From the NCBI GenBank assembly GCA_964444885.1, contig CAYUIZ010000021.1, positions 1 to 32,368 on the forward strand: 32,368 nt of DNA, written 5' to 3'. The stretch comes from CAYRGQ01 sp964444885 (GTDB taxonomy: Bacteria; Bacteroidota; Bacteroidia; Sphingobacteriales; Sphingobacteriaceae). Both the position numbers and the translations under genes were made by a program. Positions 1-7,832 of this stretch are shown here, in pieces. Under the pieces are notes generated by a model, which was not told where the DNA came from, ran no database searches, and saw only the letters and a list, made by a program, of their open reading frames with translations. Each line of letters starts with the position of its first letter. Within the stretch, counting starts at the first letter, position 1.

Positions 1-263
1 CGTCACTTCGAACGGAGCGCAGCGAAGTGAGAAGCCTAACGACAAGCCGACAGCCATTAAGCCAGCCGGACCGCTCTTGGATTTCTCTTCGTCGTACCTC
101 ATCATCGAAATGACGGAGAACGGGTTAGTCGGTGAGTCGGTGAGTCGGTGAGTCGGTGAGTCGGTGATTTCCCGCTGGCGCGAGTTTTGGGGTAAAGGCC
201 TTCGCCAGGCCTAACTTGTGCCCGGGATATGGATCGCATTCTGGTACCCCCGAAATGACGGAG
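1..263. repeat. Intergenic palindromic repeat unit, copy A
   Basis: First of two related intergenic units. It opens with CGTCACTTCGAA and about 100 bases later has the near-complement TCGAAATGACGG, so the first part can fold as a long imperfect hairpin (the inner arms GAAGTGAGAAG and ATTTCTCTTC also pair). This is followed by an 8-bp tandem repeat and a 64-bp block (172-235) that is identical in copy B (445-508). No convincing coding region is present; the weak minus-strand reading frame here runs through the repeats. The architecture resembles REP/BIME-type elements of Bacteroidota; the family name is not decidable here. The window edge may truncate the unit. Confidence 0.75.
127..166. repeat. 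8-bp tandem repeat, five perfect units
   Basis: Five consecutive perfect copies of AGTCGGTG, immediately downstream of the palindromic part of copy A. Unit number is likely to vary between strains by slippage. Confidence 0.95.
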
Positions 264-283
264 GCGGAATTACCCACCTTGAA

Positions 284-524
284 CGTCACTTCGAACGGAC
301 CGCAGCGATGTGAGAAGCCTAACGACAAGCCGACAGGCCAGCCCAATCTTTAGATTTCTCTTCGTTGTACCTCCTCATCGAAATGACGGAGAACGGGTTA
401 GTCGTTGATTTGTTGAGTCGGTGAGTCGGTGAGTCGGTGATTTACCGCTGGCGCGAGTTTTGGGGTAAAGGCCTTCGCCAGGCCTAACTTGTGCCCGGGA
501 TATGGATCCCTCCAAAATGACAGA
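284..524. repeat. Intergenic palindromic repeat unit, copy B
   Basis: Second copy of the unit at the window start, in the same orientation. The CGTCACTTCGAACGGA opening, the TCGAAATGACGGAGAACGGG block, the 8-bp repeat and the 64-bp block (445-508, identical to 172-235) occur in the same order. The copies differ by point changes and a short deletion in the palindrome. It ends just before the stop codon of the E1 gene on the opposite strand, so it lies in that gene's 3' flank and could act as a transcript-end structure. Confidence 0.8.
400..439. repeat. 8-bp tandem repeat, five units, two degenerate
   Basis: Counterpart of 127-166 in copy B: AGTCGTTG, ATTTGTTG, then three perfect AGTCGGTG units. 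Total length is the same (five units) although the first two have mutated, so the five-unit array probably predates the duplication. Confidence 0.85.
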
Positions 525-547
525 GAATGAAAATTAACCCCTGAACA

Positions 548-2968
548 TCAATCAAATAACGGAGGGAACTGATCCGGATTGGAATCGCTCATGATGGCGT
601 ACACCGCTTCAATTACATCATCGGCGGCGGGTTTGGAGAAATAGTCACCGTCTGATCCGTATGGCGGCCGGTGGGCCTTTGCCGTCAGTGTCCGAGGTTT
701 GCCATCCAAATAATAGTACCCATTCTGCACTTCCAGAATCTGCTGCAAGATAAACGCCGAGGCACCACCAGGGACGTCCTCATCCACCACCAGCAGACGA
801 TTGGTTTTGCTCAGGGATTCCACGCAAAGCCCGTCGAGGTCGAACGGTTGCAGGGTCTGCGGATCAACAATCTCGATGGATATACCGTGCTTGGCCAGAG
901 TCAGGGCTGCTTCGCGCACGATCCGCAGTGTTGAGCCATAAGACACAACCGTGACGTCGGTTCCTTCGCGCACGATCTCAGCTTTTCCTAACGGAACCGT
1001 GAACTCGCCCACATTGGACGGCATGCGTTCCTTCAGGCGGTATCCATTGAGGCATTCGATCACTAATGCCGGCTCATCCGAACGCAACAGCGTGTTGTAC
1101 ATGCCGGCCGCCTGCGTCATATTGCGGGGCACGCACAGGTGCACGCCTCGCATCGCGCCTAAAATCATACTAATGGGCGACCCCGAATGCCATATCCCTT
1201 CGAGCCGGTGTCCGCGGGTACGCACGATCATCGGTGCCTTTTGCCCACCTTTGGTCCGATAACTCAAGGTTGCCAGATCGTCGGTGAGCACCGTGAGCCC
1301 GTACACCAAGTAGTCGAGGTACTGTATTTCTGCAATCGGACGCAACCCGCGCATGGCCATTCCCAGGCCTTGCCCGACAATCGCCGATTCGCGAATACCG
1401 GTATCGAAGACGCGCATCTCGCCGTACTTTCCCTGCAAGCCCGCGAAGCCTTGGTTGACGTCGCCAATCTTCCCTACGTCCTCGCCAAAAGCAACTAGCC
1501 GGGCATCGCGTGCGAAATTCGCGTCGAAACACGCATTCAGCACTTCGCGCCCGTCTACGCGCGGCGCGTTGTCGCCATACACCGGATCCACGACCGGCAG
1601 GTGAACCGGTGCCTCCACCGTTTCGGTAAAGAGATAGGAATTGTAGCGGTCTTGATTTTCTTCCATTTTCTGCTGGTACCACACCAGCAATGTGGCCTTC
1701 GCCTCGCTTCGCTTACCCCGCAGAATGCGGATAACGCGGCGCACGCCTGCATACACTTCGTGCAGGGACGGCTCAACCAACGATTTCATTTCCTTGGCCA
1801 GTGCTTGCACTTTGGGTTCATCGAACACCGAAATATGCTCCAGCGCTTCACGATGTTCAGCGCGGAGGAAATTATTGTAATCCGACCAAGCGCGCCGCTG
1901 CTCGCCCCTCACTTCGTCCTTAACCGACTTTTCGAGTCGGGCGAGTTGGGCCTCCTCGGCAATACCGCTCTCCATCATCCAGGCCCGCATCTTGGCAATG
2001 CAGTCGTTTTCGGCCTCCCAAGCGAGGCGCTCGGCCGATTTGTACCGTTCATGGGATCCGGACGAGGAGTGTCCCTGTGGCTGGGTCATTTCCGTCACAT
2101 GAATCAGCACGGGGATATGTTTTTCGCGGCTGATCGTCACAGCACGCTCATAGATTTCGCATAGCCCGGGATAATCCCAGCCCTTTACTTTGAAAATCTC
2201 AAGTCCTTCCCCTTTTTCGTCGCGCTGGAAACCGCGCAACACTTCCGAAATATCGGCTTTGGTGGTTTGTATTTCATTGGGTACGGATATCCCGTAGCCA
2301 TCGTCCCATACGGACAGTACAATCGGTATCTGGCGGACACCCGCAGCGTTTACCGCCTCGAAAAACACGCCTTCAGAAGTGGATGCATTACCGATGGTCC
2401 CAAATACCACTTCGTTCCCTTTGTTGGAGAACTGCGTCATGTCTTCCAATTCCGGGTTCTGTCGGTACAGCTTCGAAGCCATAGCCAGGCCCAGCATGCG
2501 CGGCATTTGTCCGCCGGTAGTCGAAATATCCGCAGCCGAGTTTTTCATCAGCGTTTGGTCTAACCAGCGTCCTTCAGGCGTCAGGAGCCGAGTCGCAAAA
2601 TGGCTGTTCATCTGCCGGCCGGCCGAAGAAGGGTCTGCCTCTAAACTGGGGTGGGCATACATCTGGGAAAAAAACTCATATACGCTAATGAGTCCGCTGG
2701 CCAGCATGAAAGTCTGATCCCGATAATACCCTGATCGCCAATCACCTAACTCAAACACCTTGGCCATCGCAATTTGCGCCAACTCCTTGCCATCCCCGAA
2801 AACACCGAATTTGGCTTTGCCCGTCAACACCTCCTTCCGGCCTAGCAAACTGACGGATCGGCTTAAAAAAGCGACCCGGTAATCTTCCAGAACGATCTGT
2901 TTGAAATCGTCAAAACTCAGGTTAGGTGGCCGTTGGGTACTGCTTCTTTCGATGTTCGCTTCCGACAT
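548..2968 (-). CDS. Fused 2-oxoacid dehydrogenase E1 (alpha-beta)
   Basis: Thiamine-diphosphate-dependent E1 component that decarboxylates a 2-oxoacid and passes the acyl group to the lipoyl E2 of a pyruvate- or branched-chain-type dehydrogenase complex in the cytoplasm. Of 806 residues, about 1-400 match the E1 alpha half and about 455-800 the E1 beta half (FGED at 494-497, DTGIRESAIVG at 522-532). The alpha half has GNASTSEG at 193-200 and DDGYGISV at 222-229 where classical E1 alpha has GDGA...N and NNGYA, so the cofactor motif is shifted from consensus. Fused E1s of this sort are common in Bacteroidota. Substrate (pyruvate or branched-chain oxoacid) cannot be fixed from sequence; no E2 or E3 gene is nearby. 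The ATG start is supported by the minus-7 box about 20 bases upstream. Confidence 0.9.
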   Translation of the reverse strand: MSEANIERSSTQRPPNLSFDDFKQIVLEDYRVAFLSRSVSLLGRKEVLTGKAKFGVFGDGKELAQIAMAKVFELGDWRSGYYRDQTFMLASGLISVYEFFSQMYAHPSLEADPSSAGRQMNSHFATRLLTPEGRWLDQTLMKNSAADISTTGGQMPRMLGLAMASKLYRQNPELEDMTQFSNKGNEVVFGTIGNASTSEGVFFEAVNAAGVRQIPIVLSVWDDGYGISVPNEIQTTKADISEVLRGFQRDEKGEGLEIFKVKGWDYPGLCEIYERAVTISREKHIPVLIHVTEMTQPQGHSSSGSHERYKSAERLAWEAENDCIAKMRAWMMESGIAEEAQLARLEKSVKDEVRGEQRRAWSDYNNFLRAEHREALEHISVFDEPKVQALAKEMKSLVEPSLHEVYAGVRRVIRILRGKRSEAKATLLVWYQQKMEENQDRYNSYLFTETVEAPVHLPVVDPVYGDNAPRVDGREVLNACFDANFARDARLVAFGEDVGKIGDVNQGFAGLQGKYGEMRVFDTGIRESAIVGQGLGMAMRGLRPIAEIQYLDYLVYGLTVLTDDLATLSYRTKGGQKAPMIVRTRGHRLEGIWHSGSPISMILGAMRGVHLCVPRNMTQAAGMYNTLLRSDEPALVIECLNGYRLKERMPSNVGEFTVPLGKAEIVREGTDVTVVSYGSTLRIVREAALTLAKHGISIEIVDPQTLQPFDLDGLCVESLSKTNRLLVVDEDVPGGASAFILQQILEVQNGYYYLDGKPRTLTAKAHRPPYGSDGDYFSKPAADDVIEAVYAIMSDSNPDQFPPLFD

Positions 2969-2988
2969 ATTCAGTTTCGTGATTTCGT

Positions 2989-2996
2989 CAAAAATA
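2989..2996 (-). promoter_or_regulatory. Bacteroidota-type minus-7 box for the E1 gene
   Basis: On the minus strand this reads TATTTTTG, a perfect TAnnTTTG, 20 bases upstream of the E1 start codon. No clear TTG minus-33 element was found at the usual 19-21 base spacing, so the call rests on the minus-7 box and its position. It would imply a very short leader. Confidence 0.45.
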
Positions 2997-3084
2997 AGAA
3001 AACAATTGGGTTTATTAAAGGTATGGCATCTATTTGGCAGATGCTAAGGCCGTTGGAAAATGTCTTGTGAGAAAACGCTCGCGA

Positions 3085-3750
3085 TCAGCAAACGCCGGCC
3101 TGCACATAGTGCAAGACCTCATGGAGGTTCTCAAAAACCCGGTCGACCTCCAATTCGCGGCGAATGCCTTCGTGACTTTGCACACCGAAACAGGGCACGC
3201 CAGCGGCTTTGGCTGCCCTTGCCCCCGTTACTGAGTCTTCCAGCACCAAACACGCGTGCTTAGGCATCCCCAATTGCTGCACCGCCTTTTCGTAGGGCTC
3301 GGCATCGGGCTTAGGGCGTTGCACGTCATCGCGTGTCACAATCACCGAAAACAGATCGAGAAGCCCCTGATGGCCCAAGTGGAGGGTGGCACCCGCCCGG
3401 TCGCTGGAGGTTACCAACGCCAGCGTGGTTCCCTGCGCTTGCAAGTAGGCGAGCAAGGCGGCCGCACCATGCATCAGCGGTACGCGTGCTGTCGGCGCCA
3501 TGGCTGCCATGCGCTCGTCCTTTCGTGCGTGGAACTCAGCCGCATCCATATCGAACCCGTGGTGCTGTTGCAGATAAGCAAACGCCTGCTCGTCGGTTTT
3601 GCCTACGAGGGAATTCATCCATAGGTCCATGCTTACAGACACACCATACTCGTCCAGCACCGATTCCCATACGTCGTAATAGAACCCTTCAGAATCCAGC
3701 AACGTACCATCCATATCAAATAAAACAGCTTTAAATTTTGCGATATCCAT
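3085..3750 (-). CDS. HAD-superfamily phosphatase / beta-phosphoglucomutase-like
   Basis: Cytoplasmic HAD hydrolase of 221 residues, normal for the beta-phosphoglucomutase/CbbY/YqaB branch. All four HAD motifs are visible: DMDGT at 12-16 (nucleophile D12 and acid/base D14), TSS at 114-116, K147 in the RPKPD segment, and LEDS at 170-173 with the metal-binding acids. The helical cap lies between residues about 20 and 85. Substrate is unknown; relatives act on sugar phosphates. It lies 116 bases upstream of the E1 gene on the same strand, and the intervening minus-7 box suggests E1 can be transcribed separately. Confidence 0.88.
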   Translation of the reverse strand: MDIAKFKAVLFDMDGTLLDSEGFYYDVWESVLDEYGVSVSMDLWMNSLVGKTDEQAFAYLQQHHGFDMDAAEFHARKDERMAAMAPTARVPLMHGAAALLAYLQAQGTTLALVTSSDRAGATLHLGHQGLLDLFSVIVTRDDVQRPKPDAEPYEKAVQQLGMPKHACLVLEDSVTGARAAKAAGVPCFGVQSHEGIRRELEVDRVFENLHEVLHYVQAGVC

Positions 3751-3816
3751 ATGGGCAATAATACCAATATTATCATCATTCTCCTTGCCAGCCTTAATTT
3801 TCAGCCCAATTTGTCC

Positions 3817-3824
3817 TATTTTTG
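3817..3824 (+). promoter_or_regulatory. Bacteroidota-type minus-7 box for the FAH gene
   Basis: TATTTTTG, a perfect TAnnTTTG match, 30 bases before the ATG of the FAH-family gene and in the divergent intergenic region with the HAD gene. No clear TTG element was seen at the expected upstream spacing. Confidence 0.5.
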
Positions 3825-3854
3825 CTATTTGCTCACGCTTAATTCACCATACGC

Positions 3855-4466
3855 ATGAAGGTCATCGCCATCGGACGCAACTATACGGAACACGCCAAGG
3901 AACTCGACAATCCGGTGCCGGATAAGCCCGTTATTTTCATGAAACCGGACACGGCTGTCACAAAAAACAACCGGGATTTCTATTACCCCGAGTTTTCGAA
4001 AGACATCCATTACGAAGTGGAAATATTGTTGCAGGTGAGTAAGGAAGGTAAGCATATCAACCCCAAATTCGCGTCAAACTACTACGACCAGATTGGCCTG
4101 GGCATCGACTTCACCGCCCGCGACCTACAACAGGCGCTCAAGGCAAAATCCCTGCCCTGGGAATTGGCGAAAGGGTTTGATGGGTCTGCGCCGGTGAGCG
4201 AATGGATTCCGAAGCAAGAACTGGACGTGGCGGCGGGTATCCATTTTCGGCTCGATAAAAACGGGGCTACCGTGCAGCAGGGCAACACGCGCGACATGAT
4301 CTTTTCCTTCGAAGAAATCATCGTATTCGTATCCCAATACATCACGCTGCGCCGGGGCGACATTATCTTTACCGGCACGCCTGCTGGCGTGGGCCCGGTG
4401 GCCATTGGCGACCGCCTCGAAGGCTTTATCGGCGAGCGCCAGCTACTTGACATCCACATCAAATAA
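3855..4466 (+). CDS. Fumarylacetoacetate hydrolase family protein
   Basis: Single-domain FAH-fold metal-dependent enzyme of 203 residues, the length of the short FAHD1/YcgM-type members that act as acylpyruvases, oxaloacetate decarboxylases or oxo-diene isomerases. The divalent-metal site is recognisable as E54-V-E56 (YEVEI) with D85 (GIDFTARD), followed by K106 in WELAKGFD and the family signature FTGTPAGVGP at 172-181. Exact substrate cannot be told. It is followed after 12 bases by the M23 peptidase gene, so the two are probably co-transcribed from the minus-7 box at 3817. Confidence 0.88.
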   Translation: MKVIAIGRNYTEHAKELDNPVPDKPVIFMKPDTAVTKNNRDFYYPEFSKDIHYEVEILLQVSKEGKHINPKFASNYYDQIGLGIDFTARDLQQALKAKSLPWELAKGFDGSAPVSEWIPKQELDVAAGIHFRLDKNGATVQQGNTRDMIFSFEEIIVFVSQYITLRRGDIIFTGTPAGVGPVAIGDRLEGFIGERQLLDIHIK

Positions 4467-4478
4467 CAATCACTTTAC

Positions 4479-6185
4479 ATGAAGTTCACACGTTTTCAAG
4501 CCGTCATCCTCCCCACCTTACTCCTCGCTGGCCTTGCACCGCTGCATGCCCAGTCGCCCATTATCAAAAACAGGGAATACCCGCAAAACTACTTCCGAAG
4601 CCCGCTAAACATTGCGCACCAGGCATCGGGAACCTTTGGCGAGCTCCGGTCCACGCATTTCCATGCCGGCGACGACTACCGCACGCAGCAGCGCGTAGGA
4701 TTGCCCCTCTTTGCGGTTGCCGACGGATACGTATCGCGGGTGCGCGTACAAGGAGGCGGAGGTGGAAACTCGGTTTACATCACCCACCCCAACGGCTATA
4801 CCAGCGTCTATCTGCATATGCACGCCTTCAATGACCGGCTGGCATCCATCGTGAAGGCAAAACAGTACGAACTGCAACGCTTTGAAGTCGATATTCCCCT
4901 GAATGAAAATGATGTCCTGCTCAAAAAAGGTGACCGCATCGGACTAGCCGGCAACTCGGGTAGTTCGCAAGGCCCCCACCTTCACTTCGAAATACGGGAG
5001 ACCGAAACCCAAGCACCGCTGAACCCCCAGCTATTCGGATTGAAATTTCCCGACAAGACCCCGCCCGTCATCCACGGCATCACGGTCTACGACCTGGCGG
5101 ATGAACCCTTTAACGAGCATACGCCACGCAGGCACCTCACCCTCAAAGACCAAACGACCATACCCGTCAACGGGCGCTTTGGCGTGGGAATCAATACGGT
5201 GGACAGGCACGACGGCACGACCTTCAACAACGGCGTTTACTCCATTGAGCTCTTGCTTGACAACCAGCCCATCAGCACCGTCCTGTTTGAGGAGCTCTCG
5301 TTTGCCACGTCCAGCGCCATCCATTCCTATGTCGACTATCCCTACTACATCTTGAAAAGGACCCGGGTGCAAAAAAGCTTTAAGGATCCAAACAATCCCA
5401 TTAACATTTTCCACCACCTCGACGGGGATGGAAGCATCACGCTGACCGACAGTCAGGTGCACCGGTTGACCTACCGCGTGCGTGACGTGCACGGCAACAC
5501 CACCACGCACCACATCAACGTGCAAAACACGTCCACCTACCAGCCCGATCGCACCACGTTGCCCGGCACGACTATGTTTCGCTACGACCGCGAAAACCGG
5601 TTTGCGGCGGAATCCATCGAAGTCGTCATGCCCGAAAACGCGCTGTATGACCATTTGCATTTTAGCTACCACCAAGGAAACCGGCCGGCCGGCGCATATT
5701 CCATGATACAGCACGTGCACAACCGCTTCATCCCGCTGTTCGCGAGTTACGCGCTCAGCATCAAGGCCGATGCCACGCTCCCGGAAGCATTGCGTTCCAA
5801 AGCCCTGATCGTGAATACCGACCGCCGCTCAGTGGGAGGCACGTACGAAAACGGCTGGGTAAGTACGCGCACGCGGTCGTTCGGAAGCTTTTATATCGCG
5901 GTGGACACCATCGCGCCGACGATACGTCCGCAAAACATGGCCAATGGCAAAAACATGGCTGCCGTGACGCGCGCCAACTTTAAGATATCCGATGATTTGT
6001 CTGGCATACAGTCGTTCAACGGCTACATCGACGACGAATGGGTGCTGATGGAGTATGATCCAAAGACCAACTCGCTGTGGCATACGTTTGAGCCCGACCT
6101 GGCCAAGGGGCAACACCGCTTCAAGCTCGAGGTGACCGATGGCAAAGGCAACGTCAGTGTGTTTGAAGCGAATTTCACGCGTTAG
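4479..6185 (+). CDS. Exported M23-family metallopeptidase
   Basis: Zinc peptidase of the LytM/M23 type, expected to act on peptidoglycan or cross-bridge peptides in the envelope. A signal peptide covers residues 1 to about 24 (hydrophobic stretch, then HAQS). The catalytic domain is N-terminal: HAGDD at 62-66 supplies the H-x3-D zinc ligands, YLHMHAF near 111-117 the catalytic histidine, and HLHFEIR at 167-173 the final H-x-H. Residues about 185-568 form a long C-terminal region that looks beta-rich and that I cannot assign to a named domain. It starts 12 bases after the FAH stop codon, suggesting one transcript. Confidence 0.9.
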   Translation: MKFTRFQAVILPTLLLAGLAPLHAQSPIIKNREYPQNYFRSPLNIAHQASGTFGELRSTHFHAGDDYRTQQRVGLPLFAVADGYVSRVRVQGGGGGNSVYITHPNGYTSVYLHMHAFNDRLASIVKAKQYELQRFEVDIPLNENDVLLKKGDRIGLAGNSGSSQGPHLHFEIRETETQAPLNPQLFGLKFPDKTPPVIHGITVYDLADEPFNEHTPRRHLTLKDQTTIPVNGRFGVGINTVDRHDGTTFNNGVYSIELLLDNQPISTVLFEELSFATSSAIHSYVDYPYYILKRTRVQKSFKDPNNPINIFHHLDGDGSITLTDSQVHRLTYRVRDVHGNTTTHHINVQNTSTYQPDRTTLPGTTMFRYDRENRFAAESIEVVMPENALYDHLHFSYHQGNRPAGAYSMIQHVHNRFIPLFASYALSIKADATLPEALRSKALIVNTDRRSVGGTYENGWVSTRTRSFGSFYIAVDTIAPTIRPQNMANGKNMAAVTRANFKISDDLSGIQSFNGYIDDEWVLMEYDPKTNSLWHTFEPDLAKGQHRFKLEVTDGKGNVSVFEANFTR

Positions 6186-6248
6186 CCCCGGCTTCGATGG
6201 CTCACCCTGTTTCCCAGTTAATTTCCTGTCATTTTTATGGCAGTCCAC

Positions 6249-6279
6249 TTGCAATCCCGGGTGTTTTTTCGTAATTTAA
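6249..6279 (+). promoter_or_regulatory. Possible promoter for the FrnE-like operon
   Basis: TTG at 6249-6251 and TAATTTAA at 6272-6279 have the correct 20-base spacing for a Bacteroidota promoter, but the minus-7 box differs from TAnnTTTG in its last two bases. It lies about 50 bases before the start of the DsbA/FrnE-like gene. Confidence 0.3.
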
Positions 6280-6327
6280 AGGCTTGGGAATAGGCTTGCA
6301 GCCATATCCGGCATAAAACGACAAGAA

Positions 6328-6990
6328 ATGAAAATTGAAATCTGGAGCGACGTCATGTGCCCGTTTTGCTACATCGGCAAACGGAAGTTCGAGGCTGCGC
6401 TCGCGGCATTCCCCCGGCGGGAAAAAATAGAAGTGGAGTGGAAGAGTTATCAGCTGACGCCAGACCTGGTGACCCAGCCTGACAAAAACACGCACCAATT
6501 CCTGGCGGAGCATAAGGGCATGAGCCTCCAAGCGGCTAAGGAGATGAATGACCGGGTGACCGAAATGGCCCGCACCGTGGGACTCGACTACCAACTCGAC
6601 CGTTCGGTGGTCGCGAACTCTTTCCAGGCGCACCAATTTGCGCACTTCGCCAAGCGACACGGAAAGCAGGACGAGGCGGAAGAAGCCCTTTTCCGCGCGT
6701 ATTTTACCGACGGTGAGAACATCGACGACCGCGAAACCCTGTTGCGGCTCGGCGCGGGCATCGGCTTGGATACCGAGAAGCTGGCCGAATCACTGGACAA
6801 ACAAGCATTCGCCGACGAAGTGAAGCGCGACATCCAAGAAGCCCGAAAAATCGGGGTGCGTGGCGTTCCTTTTTTTGTGTTTAACCGGACCTACGGTATT
6901 TCGGGTGCGCAGGACACCGAGGCTTTCCTGCAGACGCTGGAAAAATCATTCGCCGAATGGGTCGAGGAAAATCCCGGCCAAAACTCGTGA
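6328..6990 (+). CDS. DsbA-family oxidoreductase, FrnE-like
   Basis: Thioredoxin-fold protein with an all-helical insertion, 220 residues, matching the FrnE/DsbA-like oxidoreductase group. The redox motif is C11-P-F-C14 directly after the first beta strand and the cis-proline loop is V180-P181. There is no signal peptide, so it should act in the cytoplasm as a thiol-disulfide oxidoreductase or isomerase; relatives have been linked to oxidative stress. It is followed after 10 bases by a small conserved protein and then by a Bcp peroxiredoxin, a plausible thiol-redox operon. Confidence 0.87.
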   Translation: MKIEIWSDVMCPFCYIGKRKFEAALAAFPRREKIEVEWKSYQLTPDLVTQPDKNTHQFLAEHKGMSLQAAKEMNDRVTEMARTVGLDYQLDRSVVANSFQAHQFAHFAKRHGKQDEAEEALFRAYFTDGENIDDRETLLRLGAGIGLDTEKLAESLDKQAFADEVKRDIQEARKIGVRGVPFFVFNRTYGISGAQDTEAFLQTLEKSFAEWVEENPGQNS

Positions 6991-7000
6991 AGACGTCCAC

Positions 7001-7342
7001 ATGATGCTTAACTACGACGGAAAAATTTTTAAACCTGTCCGGAATACCCCGAACGGGGAAACTTCGGACGAAACGGTTTTTCATTACCGGCAGACCGGCC
7101 CTATACTCACGGCCACCTACACCGGCGGGCGCATCAAAAGCGGCCATCTCATCGGACTGGTGGACTCCGACGGAAAAATCGACATGCGCTACCACCAAGT
7201 GAATGATGCCGGCGAGCTGATGACGGGTCGCTGCATCTCCGTACCCGAACGCATGGAAAATGGAAAAATCAGGCTGCACGAAACGTGGGAATGGACATCT
7301 GGCGACCATTCGGCCGGGCAATCCATCGTGGAAGAGCAGTAA
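7001..7342 (+). CDS. Small conserved protein, unknown function
   Basis: A 113-residue protein (start at 7001 or the adjacent ATG at 7004) with no signal peptide or membrane segment. It looks like a compact beta-strand domain: GKIFKPV, then HYRQTGPILTATYTGG, GHLIGLVD, MRYHQV and a C-terminal WEWTSGD motif. Proteins of this type are, from memory, often labelled 'n-acetylglutamate synthase' in Bacteroidota genomes, but no GNAT fold or acetyl-CoA motif is visible, so I do not accept that function. I chose this start because the longer upstream frame overlaps the FrnE-like gene. It sits between two thiol-redox genes. Confidence 0.75.
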   Translation: MMLNYDGKIFKPVRNTPNGETSDETVFHYRQTGPILTATYTGGRIKSGHLIGLVDSDGKIDMRYHQVNDAGELMTGRCISVPERMENGKIRLHETWEWTSGDHSAGQSIVEEQ

Positions 7343-7358
7343 CTTTAAACATACGAAC

Positions 7359-7823
7359 ATGGCAACACTACAACCCGGCGACAAAGCGCCGGCTATCCAG
7401 GCGAAAAACCAGCACGGCGACACCGTGTCACTATCCGACTACCGGGGCAAGAAAGTGATTCTCTACTTCTACCCCAAGGACAACACGCCCGGCTGCACCA
7501 CCGAAGCATGCAACTTCAGGGACAACTACCAATCCTTGCTGGACGAGGGTTTTGAGGTAATCGGCGTCAGCACGGACAGCGAACAGTCCCACCAGAAATT
7601 CATCGCCAAGTATGAATTGCCCTTCACCCTGCTCGCCGATGAAGACCGCAAGATCGTGGAAGATTATGCCGTATGGGTTGAGAAAAACATGTACGGACGA
7701 AAATATATGGGTACGGCACGCACCACGTTTGTCATCGACGAAGAAGGAACCATTCTACATATCATCAAGAAAGTCGACAGCAAAAACGCTACCCAACAAG
7801 TCAAGGACCTGCTCGGCGGGTAA
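7359..7823 (+). CDS. bcp: Thiol peroxidase, Bcp/PrxQ family peroxiredoxin
   Basis: Thioredoxin-dependent peroxiredoxin of 154 residues that reduces hydrogen peroxide and organic hydroperoxides. The peroxidatic cysteine is C46 and the resolving cysteine C51 (PGCTTEAC), the five-residue spacing typical of alpha-type Bcp/PrxQ enzymes. The fold elements GDKAPAI near the N-terminus and TTFVIDEEG near the C-terminus are as expected. I placed the start at ATG 7359; the frame is open further upstream but that part overlaps the preceding gene. It is the last gene of the small redox operon and converges with the lactonase gene, the stop codons being about 10 bases apart. Confidence 0.93.
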   Translation: MATLQPGDKAPAIQAKNQHGDTVSLSDYRGKKVILYFYPKDNTPGCTTEACNFRDNYQSLLDEGFEVIGVSTDSEQSHQKFIAKYELPFTLLADEDRKIVEDYAVWVEKNMYGRKYMGTARTTFVIDEEGTILHIIKKVDSKNATQQVKDLLGG

Positions 7824-7832
7824 ACGTCACAT

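Noticed and set aside
125..346. Minus-strand reading frame of 73 codons at the left edge
   Set aside because: It runs through the 8-bp tandem repeat and the palindromic repeat, has no family resemblance, and its repeated peptide at the end comes from the repeat itself.
1170..1682. Long minus-strand frame of 170 codons in the E1 region
   Set aside because: Out-of-frame shadow of the well-supported E1 gene; composition is Arg/Gly-rich as expected from a shifted frame.
5031..5720. 229-codon antisense frame in the M23 peptidase gene
   Set aside because: Fully antisense to a strong gene with clear zinc motifs; no recognisable domain.
7001..7342. N-acetylglutamate synthase
   Set aside because: No acetyltransferase motif and far too small for known enzymes; kept as unknown.
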